Assembly: GCA_934486915.1 (NCBI GenBank)
Contig: CAKSRC010000053.1
Span: 1-6,096, forward strand
Direction of reading: 5' to 3'
Length of the DNA stretch: 6,096 nucleotides
From: an uncultured Eubacteriales bacterium
GTDB taxonomy: Bacteria > Bacillota > Clostridia > Oscillospirales > Acutalibacteraceae
Below, one piece after another: positions 6,025-6,096 of this stretch. Numbering within the stretch: position 1 is the first letter of the stretch; every line of letters starts with the position of its first letter. The notes under the pieces are model-generated. The model searched no databases. It worked only from the letters and a program-made list of their open reading frames with translations, and was not told the origin of the DNA. Made by a program: the position numbers and the translations under genes.

Positions 6025-6096
6025 ATGAAAGGATGTTTAAGCAAGAAGTTATTAAGTGTAGGTTTAAGTTTAGCGCTTTGCGCCACGGCGGTACCC
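6025..6096 (+). CDS. N-terminus of a secreted protein, paralogue of the RCC1 locus (partial)
   Basis: ATG at 6025 lies eight bases after a strong AAAGGAGG (6009-6016). The 24 visible codons encode a signal peptide: MKGCLSKK, then the hydrophobic LLSVGLSLALCATAVP, running off the window. It aligns without gaps to the first 24 codons at 176, with 12 identical residues (K, G, KK, L, S, L, S, L, C, A and P among them). Together with the matching promoters this suggests a paralogous family of exported proteins, so the mature part may also carry RCC1-like repeats, though none of it is visible. The leader contains the candidate pseudoknot RNA. Cys4 is followed by a hydrophobic stretch rather than preceded by one, so it is not a lipobox. 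Confidence 0.85.
   Translation, partial: MKGCLSKKLLSVGLSLALCATAVP

Overview
The window looks like chromosomal DNA of a low-GC Gram-positive bacterium, most likely a clostridial Firmicute. The signs are AT-rich intergenic DNA, strong AAAGGAGG-type ribosome sites, consensus TTGACA/TATAAT promoters, intrinsic terminators with long T tracts, a lipoprotein-type ABC binding protein, a TPP riboswitch acting through a terminator, and a SpoVB/YtgP-type flippase. I cannot name a genus.

Layout, left to right. (1) The tail of a plus-strand gene (to about 37) and its terminator. (2) A plus-strand promoter and a secreted RCC1-repeat (alpha-tubulin-suppressor-like) gene, 176-1034. It reads only across three frames and begins at ATA where ATG is expected, so I call it a pseudogene. 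A strong terminator ends it and separates it from the convergent thi operon. (3) A minus-strand operon, thiX-thiY-thiZ (3575 down to 1084), encoding an ABC importer of the thiamine pyrimidine-precursor type. It has a near-perfect promoter, a TPP (THI-box) riboswitch and a terminator hairpin just ahead of thiX. With TPP bound, transcription should stop before the importer genes. Without TPP, the 3' side of the aptamer can pair with the terminator and free it. (4) A minus-strand 585-residue MOP-superfamily flippase (SpoVB/YtgP/MurJ-like), 5567-3810, directly upstream of the thi promoter with no visible terminator between. (5) A 457-base intergenic stretch leading to a second plus-strand secreted-protein gene that starts at 6025 and runs off the window.

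The two secreted-protein loci at the window edges are related. Their promoters, the sequence upstream of them and their signal peptides line up. The right-hand copy carries about 200 extra bases between promoter and ribosome site. The extra segment is flanked by a perfect 12-base direct repeat. It can fold into an H-type pseudoknot: a 12-bp perfect stem, a 9-bp second stem and an internal hairpin. I do not recognise this RNA as any family I know, and it is the most interesting item here: a candidate inserted structured element or cis-regulatory RNA upstream of a surface-protein gene.
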